From Pseudomonas maioricensis (GTDB taxonomy: Bacteria; Pseudomonadota; Gammaproteobacteria; Pseudomonadales; Pseudomonadaceae): a stretch of 45,177 nt of DNA. The stretch spans positions 163,053 through 208,229 of the forward strand of contig NZ_LOHG01000005.1 of assembly GCF_022790535.1 (NCBI RefSeq), read 5' to 3'. Numbering within the stretch: position 1 is the first letter of the stretch; every line of letters begins with the position of its first letter. Made by a program: the position numbers and the translations under genes. Of the stretch, positions 36,077 to 45,138 are shown piece by piece. A model generated the notes under the pieces. The model worked only from the letters and a program-made list of their open reading frames with translations. It was not told where the DNA came from and ran no database searches.

Positions 36077-36931
36077 ATGACTGCAAAACTAATCGACGGC
36101 AAAGCGATCGCAGCCAGCCTGCGCCAGCAGATCGCCAAACGGGTCGCCGAACGTCGCGAGCAAGGCCTGCGTACACCCGGCCTCGCAGTGATTCTGGTGG
36201 GCAGCGATCCCGCCTCTCAGGTCTATGTCTCGCACAAGCGTAAAGACTGTGAAGAAGTCGGCTTCATCTCCCAGGCTTATGACCTGCCTGCGCAGACGTC
36301 CCAGGCAGAGCTCACCGAACTGATCGATCGTCTGAATGACGATGCGAACATCGACGGCGTGCTACTGCAATTGCCACTGCCTGAACACCTCGATGCCTCG
36401 CTGCTGCTGGAGCGCATCCGCCCTGATAAAGACGTGGATGGTTTCCATCCTTATAACGTCGGCCGCCTGGCCCAGCGGATTCCCTTGCTGCGTCCCTGCA
36501 CCCCTAAAGGCATCATGACCCTGCTGGAAAGCACTGGCGTCGATCTTTATGGGCTGGACGCCGTGGTTGTGGGTGCCTCCAACATCGTTGGCCGGCCTAT
36601 GGCCATGGAACTGCTGCTGGCAGGTTGCACCGTGACTGTCACCCACCGCTTCACCAAGGATCTGGCCGGTCACGTCGGCCGTGCCGATCTGGTGGTAGTC
36701 GCTGCGGGCAAACCGGGCCTGGTCAAGGGCGAGTGGATCAAGGAAGGCGCGATCGTCATCGACGTTGGCATCAACCGTCAGGACGACGGCAAGCTGGTCG
36801 GCGATGTGGTGTACGAAACCGCCCTGCCCCGCGCTGGCTGGATCACGCCTGTACCGGGTGGCGTAGGCCCGATGACTCGCGCCTGCCTGCTTGAAAACAC
36901 CCTGTACGCAGCAGAAACCCTGCACGGTTGA
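36077..36931 (+). CDS. folD: Bifunctional methylenetetrahydrofolate dehydrogenase / cyclohydrolase
   Basis: FolD interconverts 5,10-methylene- and 10-formyl-tetrahydrofolate using NADP, in the cytoplasm. The 284 residues match the family length. The catalytic Tyr/Lys segment is [15 protein letters not shown] (about 49-63), the folate-site [11 protein letters not shown] is at about 118-128, and the NADP-binding [17 protein letters not shown] is at about 158-174. The C-terminal [18 protein letters not shown] is near 260-277. The ribosome-binding site is poor. A strong terminator follows, shared with the convergent ABC operon. Confidence 0.98.
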   Translation: MTAKLIDGKAIAASLRQQIAKRVAERREQGLRTPGLAVILVGSDPASQVYVSHKRKDCEEVGFISQAYDLPAQTSQAELTELIDRLNDDANIDGVLLQLPLPEHLDASLLLERIRPDKDVDGFHPYNVGRLAQRIPLLRPCTPKGIMTLLESTGVDLYGLDAVVVGASNIVGRPMAMELLLAGCTVTVTHRFTKDLAGHVGRADLVVVAAGKPGLVKGEWIKEGAIVIDVGINRQDDGKLVGDVVYETALPRAGWITPVPGGVGPMTRACLLENTLYAAETLHG

Positions 36932-36948
36932 TGCGCCGCGTCATGCAA

Positions 36949-36981
36949 TAAAAAACGGCACCCAAGGGTGCCGTTTTTTTA
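36949..36981. terminator. Bidirectional rho-independent terminator (folD / ABC operon)
   Basis: CGGCACCC-AA-GGGTGCCG is flanked by an A-run on the left and seven T on the right. It ends folD (plus) and the convergent ABC operon (minus). Confidence 0.9.
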
Positions 36982-36994
36982 TTCCTCTACAGCC

Positions 36995-38767
36995 TTACTT
37001 CTTGGCCGCCTCCCAGCTCTTCAGCAGGTCAGAGTAGGCGATGGTCTCGCCCTTCGGCTTCTCGTTGGCCAGCTTGCGTTGCGGGGCCAGGAACTTGCCG
37101 CCACTCTGCTCGGCTTTGGTGTACCACTCTTCCGCCGAAGTTTCCGGATTCATCTTAGGCGCACACTTGCTGGCCTCCTGAACCTTGGAGCGCTCGATGC
37201 GCGTCATGATCGCGTCCTGATCCTTGGCAAGACCGTCCAATGCCTGCTGTGCAGTTTTCTCACCGGTTACAGCCTCGGCAACGTGACTCCACCACAGCTG
37301 CGCAAGCTTCGGATAATCCGGCACGTTGGTCCCGGTAGGAGACCACTGAACGCGGGCCGGGCTGCGGTAGAACTCTACGAGACCACCGAGCTTGGGCGCC
37401 AGTGCAGTCATTTCCTTGGAATTGATATCAGACTCGCGAATCGGCGTCAGACCCACAATGGTTTTCTTCAGAGAGACGCTTTTCGACGTTACAAACTGCG
37501 CGTAGAGCCAGGCAGCCAGACGTTTTTTCTCGTCGGAAGACTTGAGGAAGGTCCAGGAACCCACGTCCTGATAGCCGAGCTTCATGCCTTCCTTCCAGTA
37601 CGGGCCTTTTGGCGAAGGCGCCATACGCCACTTCGGCGTGCCATCGGCGTTCATGACTGGCAGACCCGCCTTGGTCATGTCAGCCGTAAAAGCGGTGTAC
37701 CAGAAAATCTGCTGAGCCACGTTACCCTGCGAAGGCACAGGCCCGGACTCTGAGAACGTCATGCCCGCAGCTTCCGGTGGCGCATAGGCTTTCAGCCAGT
37801 CGATGTATTTCTGGGTTGCAAATACGGCTGCCGGCCCGTTGGTATCGCCGCCGCGAGTAATGCTCGAACCCACCGGATGGCAGTCTTCTACGCGAATACC
37901 CCACTCATCTACCGGCAGACCATTAGGCAGACCTTTGTCGCCGCTGCCCGCCATGGAGAACCAGGCATCGGTGAAGCGCCAGCCCAGCGATGGGTCTTTC
38001 TTGCCGTAGTCCATGTGGCCGTAGACTTTCTTGCCGTCGATTTCCTTGACGTCTTCGCTAAAGAACTTGGCAATATCTTCATACGCCGACCAGTTGACCG
38101 GCACGCCCAGGTCGTAGCCGTACTTGGCCTTGAACTTCTCTTTCAGGTCTGCGCGATCAAACCAGTCCGCGCGAAACCAGTACAGGTTGGCGAACTGCTG
38201 ATCGGGCAGTTGATACAGCTTGCCGTCCGGGGCGGTGGTGAACGAGGTGCCGATGAAGTCTTTCAGATCTAGCGTCGGAGACGTCACCTTGCTGCCTTCG
38301 GGACTGGCCATCAGATCGGTCAGGGACATCGCCTTACCGTAACGGAAATGGGTACCGATCAGGTCGGAGTCATTCACCCAGCCGTCATAAATGCTTTTGT
38401 CCGACTGCATGGCGGTCTGCAGCTTTTCAATCACGTCGCCTTCCTGCAGCAAGTCATGAGTGACCTTGATGCCGGTGATTTCGGTGAAGGCTTTGGCCAG
38501 CGTCTTGGATTCGTACTCGTGAGTGGTCAAGGTTTCGGAAACCACCTTGATGTCCATGCCGCGAAACGGCTCGGCAGCCTTGATGAACCACTCCAGCTCT
38601 TTCAATTGTTCGGCATCGGACAGCGTGCTCGGCTTGAACTCGCTGGCTGCCCACTTTTTGGCCGCATCTTCGTATTGATCCGCCCATGCCGACACGCTCA
38701 ATCCACTGAGCATCACCATTGTTGCCAACGTCACGCTATGTCGCAGCTTGTTTTTCTTATTGAACAT
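36995..38767 (-). CDS. ABC importer periplasmic substrate-binding protein (glycerol GlpV-like)
   Basis: This is the last gene of the importer operon. The 590-residue protein has a Sec signal peptide (MFNKKNKLRHSVTLATMVML, cleavage likely after AWA near residue 29) and a bacterial solute-binding fold. The family of 550-600-residue binding proteins includes GlpV of the Rhizobium glycerol importer; common sugar-binding proteins are about 420 residues. The start at 38767 is chosen because GGAGG lies 5 nt before its ATG. The GTG two codons earlier at 38773 has no spacing. A small polyol such as glycerol is the best guess for the ligand; it is not proven by any binding residue I can name. Confidence 0.88.
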   Translation of the reverse strand: MFNKKNKLRHSVTLATMVMLSGLSVSAWADQYEDAAKKWAASEFKPSTLSDAEQLKELEWFIKAAEPFRGMDIKVVSETLTTHEYESKTLAKAFTEITGIKVTHDLLQEGDVIEKLQTAMQSDKSIYDGWVNDSDLIGTHFRYGKAMSLTDLMASPEGSKVTSPTLDLKDFIGTSFTTAPDGKLYQLPDQQFANLYWFRADWFDRADLKEKFKAKYGYDLGVPVNWSAYEDIAKFFSEDVKEIDGKKVYGHMDYGKKDPSLGWRFTDAWFSMAGSGDKGLPNGLPVDEWGIRVEDCHPVGSSITRGGDTNGPAAVFATQKYIDWLKAYAPPEAAGMTFSESGPVPSQGNVAQQIFWYTAFTADMTKAGLPVMNADGTPKWRMAPSPKGPYWKEGMKLGYQDVGSWTFLKSSDEKKRLAAWLYAQFVTSKSVSLKKTIVGLTPIRESDINSKEMTALAPKLGGLVEFYRSPARVQWSPTGTNVPDYPKLAQLWWSHVAEAVTGEKTAQQALDGLAKDQDAIMTRIERSKVQEASKCAPKMNPETSAEEWYTKAEQSGGKFLAPQRKLANEKPKGETIAYSDLLKSWEAAKK

Positions 38768-38849
38768 AGACACCTCCAGTGTTGTTTCTTATGTAGTCCC
38801 GCTTCGAATACCGCCTACCGGATCAGCCCATAACCGGGCGTATCCGCCT

Positions 38850-39122
38850 TCAACCCCACCGCATCACTACCAGCAGCCACACCAGAGAAACCCCTGAAGC
38901 GACCCAGATATTCCAGCTGGTCGCACCAATCACCAGCAGGTGCAGATAGGCACTACCCAGCAATCCAATGAACAGTCGGTCGCCACGAGTGGTGGCAATC
39001 GGCAGAAAACCACGACGCTCAATACTGGCCGAGCGCAATTCCCACACCGTCATCCCCGCCAACAGCAAAGCAATGCTGCCGAAGAAGATCGCGGTGGGCA
39101 GCGTCCAGGACATCCACTCCAT
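38850..39122 (-). CDS. DUF2160 membrane protein (GlpU-like)
   Basis: A 90-residue protein of about three hydrophobic helices (about 8-26, 49-67, 70-88). DUF2160 proteins are found in the operons of the glycerol-type ABC importer, between permease and binding-protein genes, as here. Their role is unknown; an accessory to the permease is inferred. GAGGAG lies 7 nt before the ATG. Confidence 0.85.
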   Translation of the reverse strand: MEWMSWTLPTAIFFGSIALLLAGMTVWELRSASIERRGFLPIATTRGDRLFIGLLGSAYLHLLVIGATSWNIWVASGVSLVWLLVVMRWG

Positions 39123-39133
39123 TTTTCGACTCC

Positions 39134-39934
39134 TCAGACCCGACCAAGAGCAAAGCCCTTGACCACATGGTTACGAACAAACCAGATCACCAGCATGCCC
39201 GGAAGGATGGTCAAAACCCCCGCCGCCGCCAGCACGCCCCAATCAATACCGGAGGCCGACACCGTGCGGGTCATCACCGCCGCAATCGGCTTGGCGTTGA
39301 CCGACGTCAAGGTCCGCGCCAGCAGTAGCTCGACCCAGGAAAACATGAAACAGAAAAACGCCGTCACGCCGATTCCGGAGCCGATCAGCGGGATGAATAT
39401 CTTCGCGAAAAATTTGGGAAAGCTGTAACCGTCGATATAAGCAGTTTCGTCTATCTCCTTGGGTACGCCGGACATGAAGCCCTCCAGAATCCACACCGCC
39501 AGCGGTACGTTGAACAGACAGTGGGCCAACGCCACCGCGATATGCGTATCGAACAGGCCGATGGACGAATACAGCTGAAAGAATGGCAGCAGGAAAACCG
39601 CAGGCGGTGCCATGCGATTGGTCAGCAGCCAGAAGAACAGGTGTTTGTCGCCCAGAAAACGATAACGGGAAAACGCATAAGCCGCTGGCAACGCCACGCT
39701 CAGCGAGATCACAGTATTGAGGCAAACGTAGTACAGAGAATTAATGTAGCCGCTGTACCAGCTCTCGTCGGTGAAAATCACCTTGTAGTTGGCCAGGGTG
39801 AAATCCTGCGGCCACAGGGTCAGGCCGCCGAGAATCTCGGTATTGGTCTTGAACGACATGTTCACCAACCAATAGATCGGCACCAGCAGAAACAGCAGGT
39901 AAATCCACAGCGGGATGACTTTGCGCAGGTTCAT
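39134..39934 (-). CDS. ABC importer permease (MalG/GlpQ-like)
   Basis: A 266-residue inner-membrane permease with six predicted helices and the BPD-transport EAA loop (EGFMSGVPKEIDETAYIDGY, about 153-172) that contacts the ATPase. It has the N-terminal IPLWIYLLFLLVPIYWLVNMSF helix of the CUT1 second permease. It is preceded by GAGGAGG and lies 11 nt after the first permease. Confidence 0.93.
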   Translation of the reverse strand: MNLRKVIPLWIYLLFLLVPIYWLVNMSFKTNTEILGGLTLWPQDFTLANYKVIFTDESWYSGYINSLYYVCLNTVISLSVALPAAYAFSRYRFLGDKHLFFWLLTNRMAPPAVFLLPFFQLYSSIGLFDTHIAVALAHCLFNVPLAVWILEGFMSGVPKEIDETAYIDGYSFPKFFAKIFIPLIGSGIGVTAFFCFMFSWVELLLARTLTSVNAKPIAAVMTRTVSASGIDWGVLAAAGVLTILPGMLVIWFVRNHVVKGFALGRV

Positions 39935-39944
39935 GTCCGCCTCC

Positions 39945-40814
39945 TCAGTTCTTTTCGCTATGGGTCATGGCGGTGTAGAACACCCACGACACCAGCAGGA
40001 TGATCAGGAAATACACCAACGAGAATGCCGCCGCCGGCCCCAGGTCAAATTGGCCGAGCGCCATGGTCGTCAGGGTCTGACTGAGGAAGGTCGTTGAGTT
40101 GCCAGGGCCGCCGCCGGTGAGTACGAACGGCTCGGTGTAGATCATGAAGCTGTCCATAAAGCGCAACATCACCGCAATCAACAACACGCTCTTCATCTTC
40201 GGCAACTGGATATGCCGGAACACCGCCCAGCTGGATGCCCGGTCAATGCGCGCGGCCTGGTAGTAAACGTCCGGAATAGCTCGCAAGCCTGAATAAGAAA
40301 GCAGTGCTACCAGCGACGTCCAGTGCCAGACATCAATGATCAGCACCGTAACCCATGCATCCGACGCATTGGCCGCATAGTTGTAGTTGACGTGCAGGAT
40401 GTTGTTCAGCGTATAGCCCAGAAGCCCGATGTCTCCGCGGCCAAAGATCTGCCAGATGGTGCCGACGACGTTAAACGGGATCAGCAGTGGAATGGTCATT
40501 ACGATCAGACAGACCGTGGACCAGCGCCCCTTGGTAGGCATGCACAGCGCGATGGCGATCCCCAGCGGGATTTCAATCAGCAATACACAGGCGGAATAGA
40601 TGAACTGACGCAGTAACGAGTCGTGCAGGCGCGGGTCCTGCAAAACCTGCCTGAACCAGTCGGTGCCGACAAAGTAGCGGCTGGACTGGTCGAAGATGTC
40701 CTGCACCGAATAGTTGACCACGGTCATCATCGGAATGATGGCGCTGAACGCCACCAACAGGAAAACCGGTAATACCAACCACCACGCCTTGTTGTTCTGA
40801 ACCTTATTATTCAT
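39945..40814 (-). CDS. ABC importer permease (MalF/GlpP-like)
   Basis: A 289-residue permease with about six helices. The EAA loop is LRAIPDVYYQAARIDRASSW (about 193-212). The start at 40814 (MNNKVQNNKAWW) overlaps the end of the upstream ATPase gene by 8 nt, so it is translationally coupled. Confidence 0.93.
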   Translation of the reverse strand: MNNKVQNNKAWWLVLPVFLLVAFSAIIPMMTVVNYSVQDIFDQSSRYFVGTDWFRQVLQDPRLHDSLLRQFIYSACVLLIEIPLGIAIALCMPTKGRWSTVCLIVMTIPLLIPFNVVGTIWQIFGRGDIGLLGYTLNNILHVNYNYAANASDAWVTVLIIDVWHWTSLVALLSYSGLRAIPDVYYQAARIDRASSWAVFRHIQLPKMKSVLLIAVMLRFMDSFMIYTEPFVLTGGGPGNSTTFLSQTLTTMALGQFDLGPAAAFSLVYFLIILLVSWVFYTAMTHSEKN

Positions 40815-41907
40815 GGCCTGACTCCAGCAAGTAATCGTCCGCATAGACCATCAGCCACTGGCTCGGAAAGCTGATCCAGGCCTGGCCCACGGGCACTGGC
40901 TTGTCTTCCTGCAACCGCACTTTCAAGGCTTGCCCGGCCAGACGCAGGGTCAGAATCTTGTAGGTGCCGAGGTCTTCAACGTGACTGACTTCAGCGCAGA
41001 GCGCATCGTCCACCGGGCCATCCCAGACATGCACAAACTCGGGCCGGATGCCGACTTTCAGGCTGATCCATTTTTTCTCGGCGATGAGTTGTTGCATAGA
41101 TTCGGACAGCGGCAGATGAGCATCACCAAAGCCCACACCACCCGCCTGCGGGGCGACTTCGATCAGGTTCATTCCCGGACTGCCAATGAAATAGCCGACA
41201 AAGGTGTGGCGAGGCTTTTCGAACAACTCGCGAGGCGTACCGAACTGGACAATCGCACCGCCATACATGACTGCGATCTTGTCAGCGAAGGTCGAAGCTT
41301 CGAGCTGATCGTGGGTGACGTAAACCATGGTGATGTTGAACTGCTCGTGAATCTGCTTGAGTTTGCGCCGCAGCTTCCACTTCAAATGCGGGTCAATCAC
41401 GGTCAGCGGTTCGTCGAACAGAATCGCCGACACGTCATCACGCACCAGACCACGGCCCATGGAAACTTTCTGTTTCTCGTCAGCAGTGAGGTTGCGGGCC
41501 TTTTTCTTCAGTAAGGGCTGCAGATCCAGCACGTCGGCGATTTCATGAACCTTGGTTTGAATCCTTTTCTCGTCCATGCCCTGATTACGCAGGGGGAAGG
41601 CGAGGTTGTCGTACACCGTCATGGTGTCGTAGACCACCGGAAACTGGAAAACCTGAGCGATATTGCGCTGCTCCGGAGACAGGTTGTTGACCACTTTCGA
41701 GTCAAACATCACCTGACCCTCCGAGGGACTCAGGAGTCCGGAAATGACGTTCAGCAATGTCGACTTGCCACACCCCGAAGGCCCTAGCAGCGCATACGCC
41801 CCGCCCTGCTCCCAGATATGACTCATCTCGCGAATGGCGTAGTCCTCCGGACCGGCCGGACGCTTGCTATAGCTGTGCGCAAGGTTTTGCAATCGGATCT
41901 CGGCCAT
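40807..41907 (-). CDS. ABC importer ATPase 2 with degenerate signature motif (GlpT-like)
   Basis: A 366-residue MalK-type ATPase with C-terminal TOBE-like region. Walker A GPSGCGKS is canonical (42-49), Walker B AILFDEP has the catalytic Glu (166), and the switch His is present (VTHD, H199). The signature LSGGQ is replaced by LTADE (140-144, in LTADEKQKVSMGR). Its ATG overlaps the stop of ATPase 1 (TGATG). In a heterodimer its Walker A would face the intact LSGGQ of ATPase 1. Confidence 0.93.
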   Translation of the reverse strand: MAEIRLQNLAHSYSKRPAGPEDYAIREMSHIWEQGGAYALLGPSGCGKSTLLNVISGLLSPSEGQVMFDSKVVNNLSPEQRNIAQVFQFPVVYDTMTVYDNLAFPLRNQGMDEKRIQTKVHEIADVLDLQPLLKKKARNLTADEKQKVSMGRGLVRDDVSAILFDEPLTVIDPHLKWKLRRKLKQIHEQFNITMVYVTHDQLEASTFADKIAVMYGGAIVQFGTPRELFEKPRHTFVGYFIGSPGMNLIEVAPQAGGVGFGDAHLPLSESMQQLIAEKKWISLKVGIRPEFVHVWDGPVDDALCAEVSHVEDLGTYKILTLRLAGQALKVRLQEDKPVPVGQAWISFPSQWLMVYADDYLLESGHE

Positions 41908-43001
41908 CAGGCAACCCTCGCCATGCGCAAGCCGGGCGCCTGAATCAGGCGGCCTTGCTCATCAAACACAAATAATTTATGGGTCGGGATGTACACCCGA
42001 ATGGACGCATCTACGTCGTAGGCATGCACCCCCGGCAAGTGCAGCACCAGCGGGAAATGCTCGTTACGCACGTGCAGGAAGGTTTCCGAGCCGCTGATTT
42101 CCGCCAGTTCAACGGTCACGGCCAGCTCAAGGTCATCATCGTTTGATGGCACCAGACTCAAGTGGCTGGGGCGCACGCCAAAGCGATAGTTACCGTCACC
42201 GATCTTGCGCAAATCAACGTTGAGCGGGAAATGTACGAAATTGGCGAAGCTCACTTCGCTGCCTTGAATACGACCAGGCATCAGATTGATCGGCGGCTCG
42301 GAGAACAACTCTGCCGCCAGTACGGTTTGAGGCTGGTGATAAACCTCTGGGGTCCGGCCGCTCTGGATGATGCGGCCCTCATGCAGAACCGTCGTGGTCC
42401 CACCCAGCGCCAGCGCCTCGTTGGGCTCAGTGGTAGCGTAGATGGCGATGGTGTGGCGGGCTTCGAACAGCTCGCGCATTTCCTGACGCAGCTCTTCGCG
42501 CAGCTTGTAGTCGAGGTTAACCAGCGGCTCATCAAACAGAATCAGATCAGCATCCTTGACCAGCGCCCGGGCCATGGCCGTGCGCTGCTGCTGACCACCA
42601 GACAACTCCAGTGGATAGCGGGTCAGAAACTTCTCGATGCGCAGCATCTTTGCGGTTTCCAGCACCTTGCTCTGGATCACGTCAGCGGCGACACCGGCCT
42701 GACGCAATGGCGAGGCAATGTTGTCGAAAACGGTCATGCTCGGGTAATTGATGAACTGCTGATAAACCATCGACACGTTGCGATGGCGAACGGCCGTCTG
42801 GGTGACGTCCTTACCGTTCATCAGGATGCGACCCCGATCAGGCTTGTCCAGCCCGGCCATCAGTCGCATCAGACTGGTCTTGCCGGACAGTGTACGGCCC
42901 AGCAAGACATTGAAAGAACCCGGTTCAAAGCTCAACGAAGCGTCGTCGATCCAGGTTTGGCCGTCGACCACACGGCTGACGTGCTCCAGCGTTAGAGACA
43001 T
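41907..43001 (-). CDS. ABC importer ATPase 1 with unusual Walker A and no switch histidine (GlpS-like)
   Basis: The first gene of the importer operon encodes 364 residues, a MalK-type ATPase with TOBE-like C-terminus. Signature LSGGQ is intact (133-137) and Walker B LILFDEP has Glu158. Walker A is GRTLSGKT (35-42), which keeps the GxxxxGKT frame but not the usual PSG. The switch histidine position is Thr191 (IYATTEP in place of VTHD). The ATG follows AAGGG. Its defects are complementary to those of ATPase 2. Confidence 0.93.
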   Translation of the reverse strand: MSLTLEHVSRVVDGQTWIDDASLSFEPGSFNVLLGRTLSGKTSLMRLMAGLDKPDRGRILMNGKDVTQTAVRHRNVSMVYQQFINYPSMTVFDNIASPLRQAGVAADVIQSKVLETAKMLRIEKFLTRYPLELSGGQQQRTAMARALVKDADLILFDEPLVNLDYKLREELRQEMRELFEARHTIAIYATTEPNEALALGGTTTVLHEGRIIQSGRTPEVYHQPQTVLAAELFSEPPINLMPGRIQGSEVSFANFVHFPLNVDLRKIGDGNYRFGVRPSHLSLVPSNDDDLELAVTVELAEISGSETFLHVRNEHFPLVLHLPGVHAYDVDASIRVYIPTHKLFVFDEQGRLIQAPGLRMARVA

Positions 43002-43059
43002 GGCTTGCCCTTTTTTGTCAGTTCTTATTCAGGGGTGCGCGAATTCTTGTCAGGAGATA

Positions 43060-43074
43060 GCGACAATCGTGCCA
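43060..43074 (-). promoter_or_regulatory. Sigma-54 (-24/-12) promoter of the ABC importer operon
   Basis: On the minus strand TGGCACGATTGTCGC matches TGGCACG-N4-TTGC with one mismatch, and GG and GC are spaced exactly. It lies about 60 nt before the first start codon, giving a predicted transcription start near 43048. Confidence 0.8.
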
Positions 43075-43139
43075 AACCGGGCATTACTGCACACAGACCC
43101 GAGATAGAGCCTCGGCCCGATATCACCCGCCTGCTGAGC

Positions 43140-43208
43140 GTTCAGTGCTGAACAAAAGTGAACAGTAAAAACTGAACACTTGAACAAACTGAACATTGAC
43201 TTTGAACA
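43140..43208. promoter_or_regulatory. Upstream activating region: six TGAACA repeats plus an inverted half-site
   Basis: TGAACA starts at 43149, 43159, 43173, 43181, 43190 and 43203. The first forms a palindrome with a preceding GTTCAG (GTTCAG-TG-CTGAAC, 43140-43153). The region is about 90-160 bp upstream of the sigma-54 transcription start, the normal enhancer distance. It also lies 85-155 bp before the activator gene, whose own promoter (TTGACT at 43196) would overlap it. It is probably the binding array of the adjacent Fis-type activator. Confidence 0.7.
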
Positions 43209-43293
43209 ATCCTGAGCGACACTGGACGCACGCACGGGATTGGACGCCCGTGCCAGATCAATAAGAAAAATAAAAATACATGCAGGATCCACC

Positions 43294-45138
43294 ATGGCCA
43301 TACACCGTGCATCCGTTGCTCATGACGCCATCATCCGAGACTCATGGTCCCGCTGTAGGGACTTTGGTCTGAGTCATCAGTCCAGACCCTCTTTCGGCCA
43401 ATTGCCGACGGATCAGGTATCGCAGTTACTGGAGCGCCATCAGGCGCTGGTGCACACCACCCACCAGGAAGTCCTGCCGTTTTACGAAAACATCCTCAGT
43501 AACTCCAACTGCCTGATCATGCTGGCCGATGATCGCGGTCAGTTGCTGAAGTCATGGGGCACCCAGCGTTTTGTCGAGCCCTCACACGCACATGGCTTCA
43601 TGGCAGGCGCCAGCTGGATTGAAAGCGCCACGGGGACCAACGCTATCGGCACCGCACTGGTCTGTGAGCAGGCAGTGCACATCGAACACAACGAACACTT
43701 TCTCAAAGCCAATCGCTTCATGACCGGCTCGGCAGCACCGATCTACGATGCCGCACGCCGCATGATTGCGGTACTCGATGTCTCCAGCGACAGCTTCCTG
43801 CCGCCCTCCCATACGTTGGGCATGGTCAAGATGATGAGCCAGTCGGTGGAAAACCGGCTGATCCTCGATCAGTTTCAGGACAGCCATTTCCAACTGACTT
43901 TCAACACTGGGCTGAACAACCTCGACAGCCAGTGGGCGGGTTTGCTGATTTTCGACGAAAGCGGGCGGATCCTCAGCGCCAACCGTCGCGCGGATAACCT
44001 GTTGGGGGTCAGCCTGATGCGGACGAGCATCGAGGCGCTGTTCAATAACCCGATGGCTTTTCTGCTCAATCAACCTGAAGGCCTGCCCTTTTCGCTTCTT
44101 GCTTCTGGCAACAATCGCTTTCACGGCGTATTGAGGCACCCCAAACGCAAACCGTTGCACCTGCATGCTCTCCAGCCCGCGCCGAAACCGGTATCGCCCG
44201 ATAGTGTGCCCCTGTCGGCCGTCAGTCTGGGTGATGCCAGGGTCGACAAAGCCGTGCGCCAGGCTGAGCGGCTGCTTGAGAAGAACATTGCCCTGCTGAT
44301 CCATGGCGAAACCGGTGTGGGTAAAGAGGTGTTCGTCAAAGCCTTGCACAACGCCAGTTCCCGATCCGCCAAGCCACTGATCGCAGTCAACTGTGCAGCC
44401 ATCCCGGCCGAGTTGGTGGAGTCGGAGTTGTTTGGCTATGAGAAAGGCGCATTCACCGGCGCGCACCATAAAGGCAGCATCGGCCTGATTCGCAAAGCGG
44501 ACAAGGGCACGCTGTTCCTCGACGAGATTGGCGACATGCCGCTGCCGGTTCAGGCTCGTCTGTTACGGGTTTTACAAGAACGTTGCGTGCAGCCGCTGGG
44601 CAGCAGCGAATTGCATCCGGTGGATGTGCGACTGATTTCCGCGACGAACCGCAATTTGCGCGACGAAGTATTGGCCGGGCGCTTCCGCCAGGACTTGTAC
44701 TACCGGATCAGCGGGCTAAATCTCGAACTGCCGCCGCTGCGTGAACGTACCGACAAGGCCGCACTGGTTCAGCGGCTCTGGGAGCAGCATCGCGAAACGC
44801 AGCAGACTCGAGGCTTCGAACCGAAAGTGCTGGAGTTGTTTGATCGCCATCCGTGGCCGGGCAACTTGCGCCAGCTCAGCAATGTGATTCAGGTGGCGTT
44901 GGCGCTGGCCGAAAATGAACTGATCAGCACAGAACATCTGCCGGATGATTTTTTTGCGGATATGGAGATGCGTTTGCAGGATCTGCCGCCAGTGTTCAGC
45001 GACAAGGATCCGCTGCATGAAGCAGAGGATTTAAACGCGTTACTCCGCGCATCTGGCGGGAATATTTCCCAGTTGGCCAAGCGCCTGGGTGTGAGCCGGA
45101 ATACGCTTTATAAGCGGTTGCGGGAAAGGCAGGGTTGA
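43294..45138 (+). CDS. AcoR-like sigma-54-dependent activator of the ABC importer
   Basis: A 614-residue enhancer-binding protein. It has an N-terminal GAF-like sensor (about 60-190, with GASWIESATGTNAIGTAL) and a PAS-like segment (about 205-260, FDESGRILSANRRADNLLG). The AAA+ domain has Walker A GETGVGKE at 338-345 and GAFTGA at 385-390, with Walker B LFLDEIGD following. A Fis helix-turn-helix closes the protein (ISQLAKRLGVSRNTLYKRL). AcoR-class activators commonly answer to small alcohols or ketols, and glycerol-type substrates fit the divergent importer. The ATG at 43294 follows AGGATCC. The gene ends 39 nt inside the window. Confidence 0.92.
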   Translation: MAIHRASVAHDAIIRDSWSRCRDFGLSHQSRPSFGQLPTDQVSQLLERHQALVHTTHQEVLPFYENILSNSNCLIMLADDRGQLLKSWGTQRFVEPSHAHGFMAGASWIESATGTNAIGTALVCEQAVHIEHNEHFLKANRFMTGSAAPIYDAARRMIAVLDVSSDSFLPPSHTLGMVKMMSQSVENRLILDQFQDSHFQLTFNTGLNNLDSQWAGLLIFDESGRILSANRRADNLLGVSLMRTSIEALFNNPMAFLLNQPEGLPFSLLASGNNRFHGVLRHPKRKPLHLHALQPAPKPVSPDSVPLSAVSLGDARVDKAVRQAERLLEKNIALLIHGETGVGKEVFVKALHNASSRSAKPLIAVNCAAIPAELVESELFGYEKGAFTGAHHKGSIGLIRKADKGTLFLDEIGDMPLPVQARLLRVLQERCVQPLGSSELHPVDVRLISATNRNLRDEVLAGRFRQDLYYRISGLNLELPPLRERTDKAALVQRLWEQHRETQQTRGFEPKVLELFDRHPWPGNLRQLSNVIQVALALAENELISTEHLPDDFFADMEMRLQDLPPVFSDKDPLHEAEDLNALLRASGGNISQLAKRLGVSRNTLYKRLRERQG

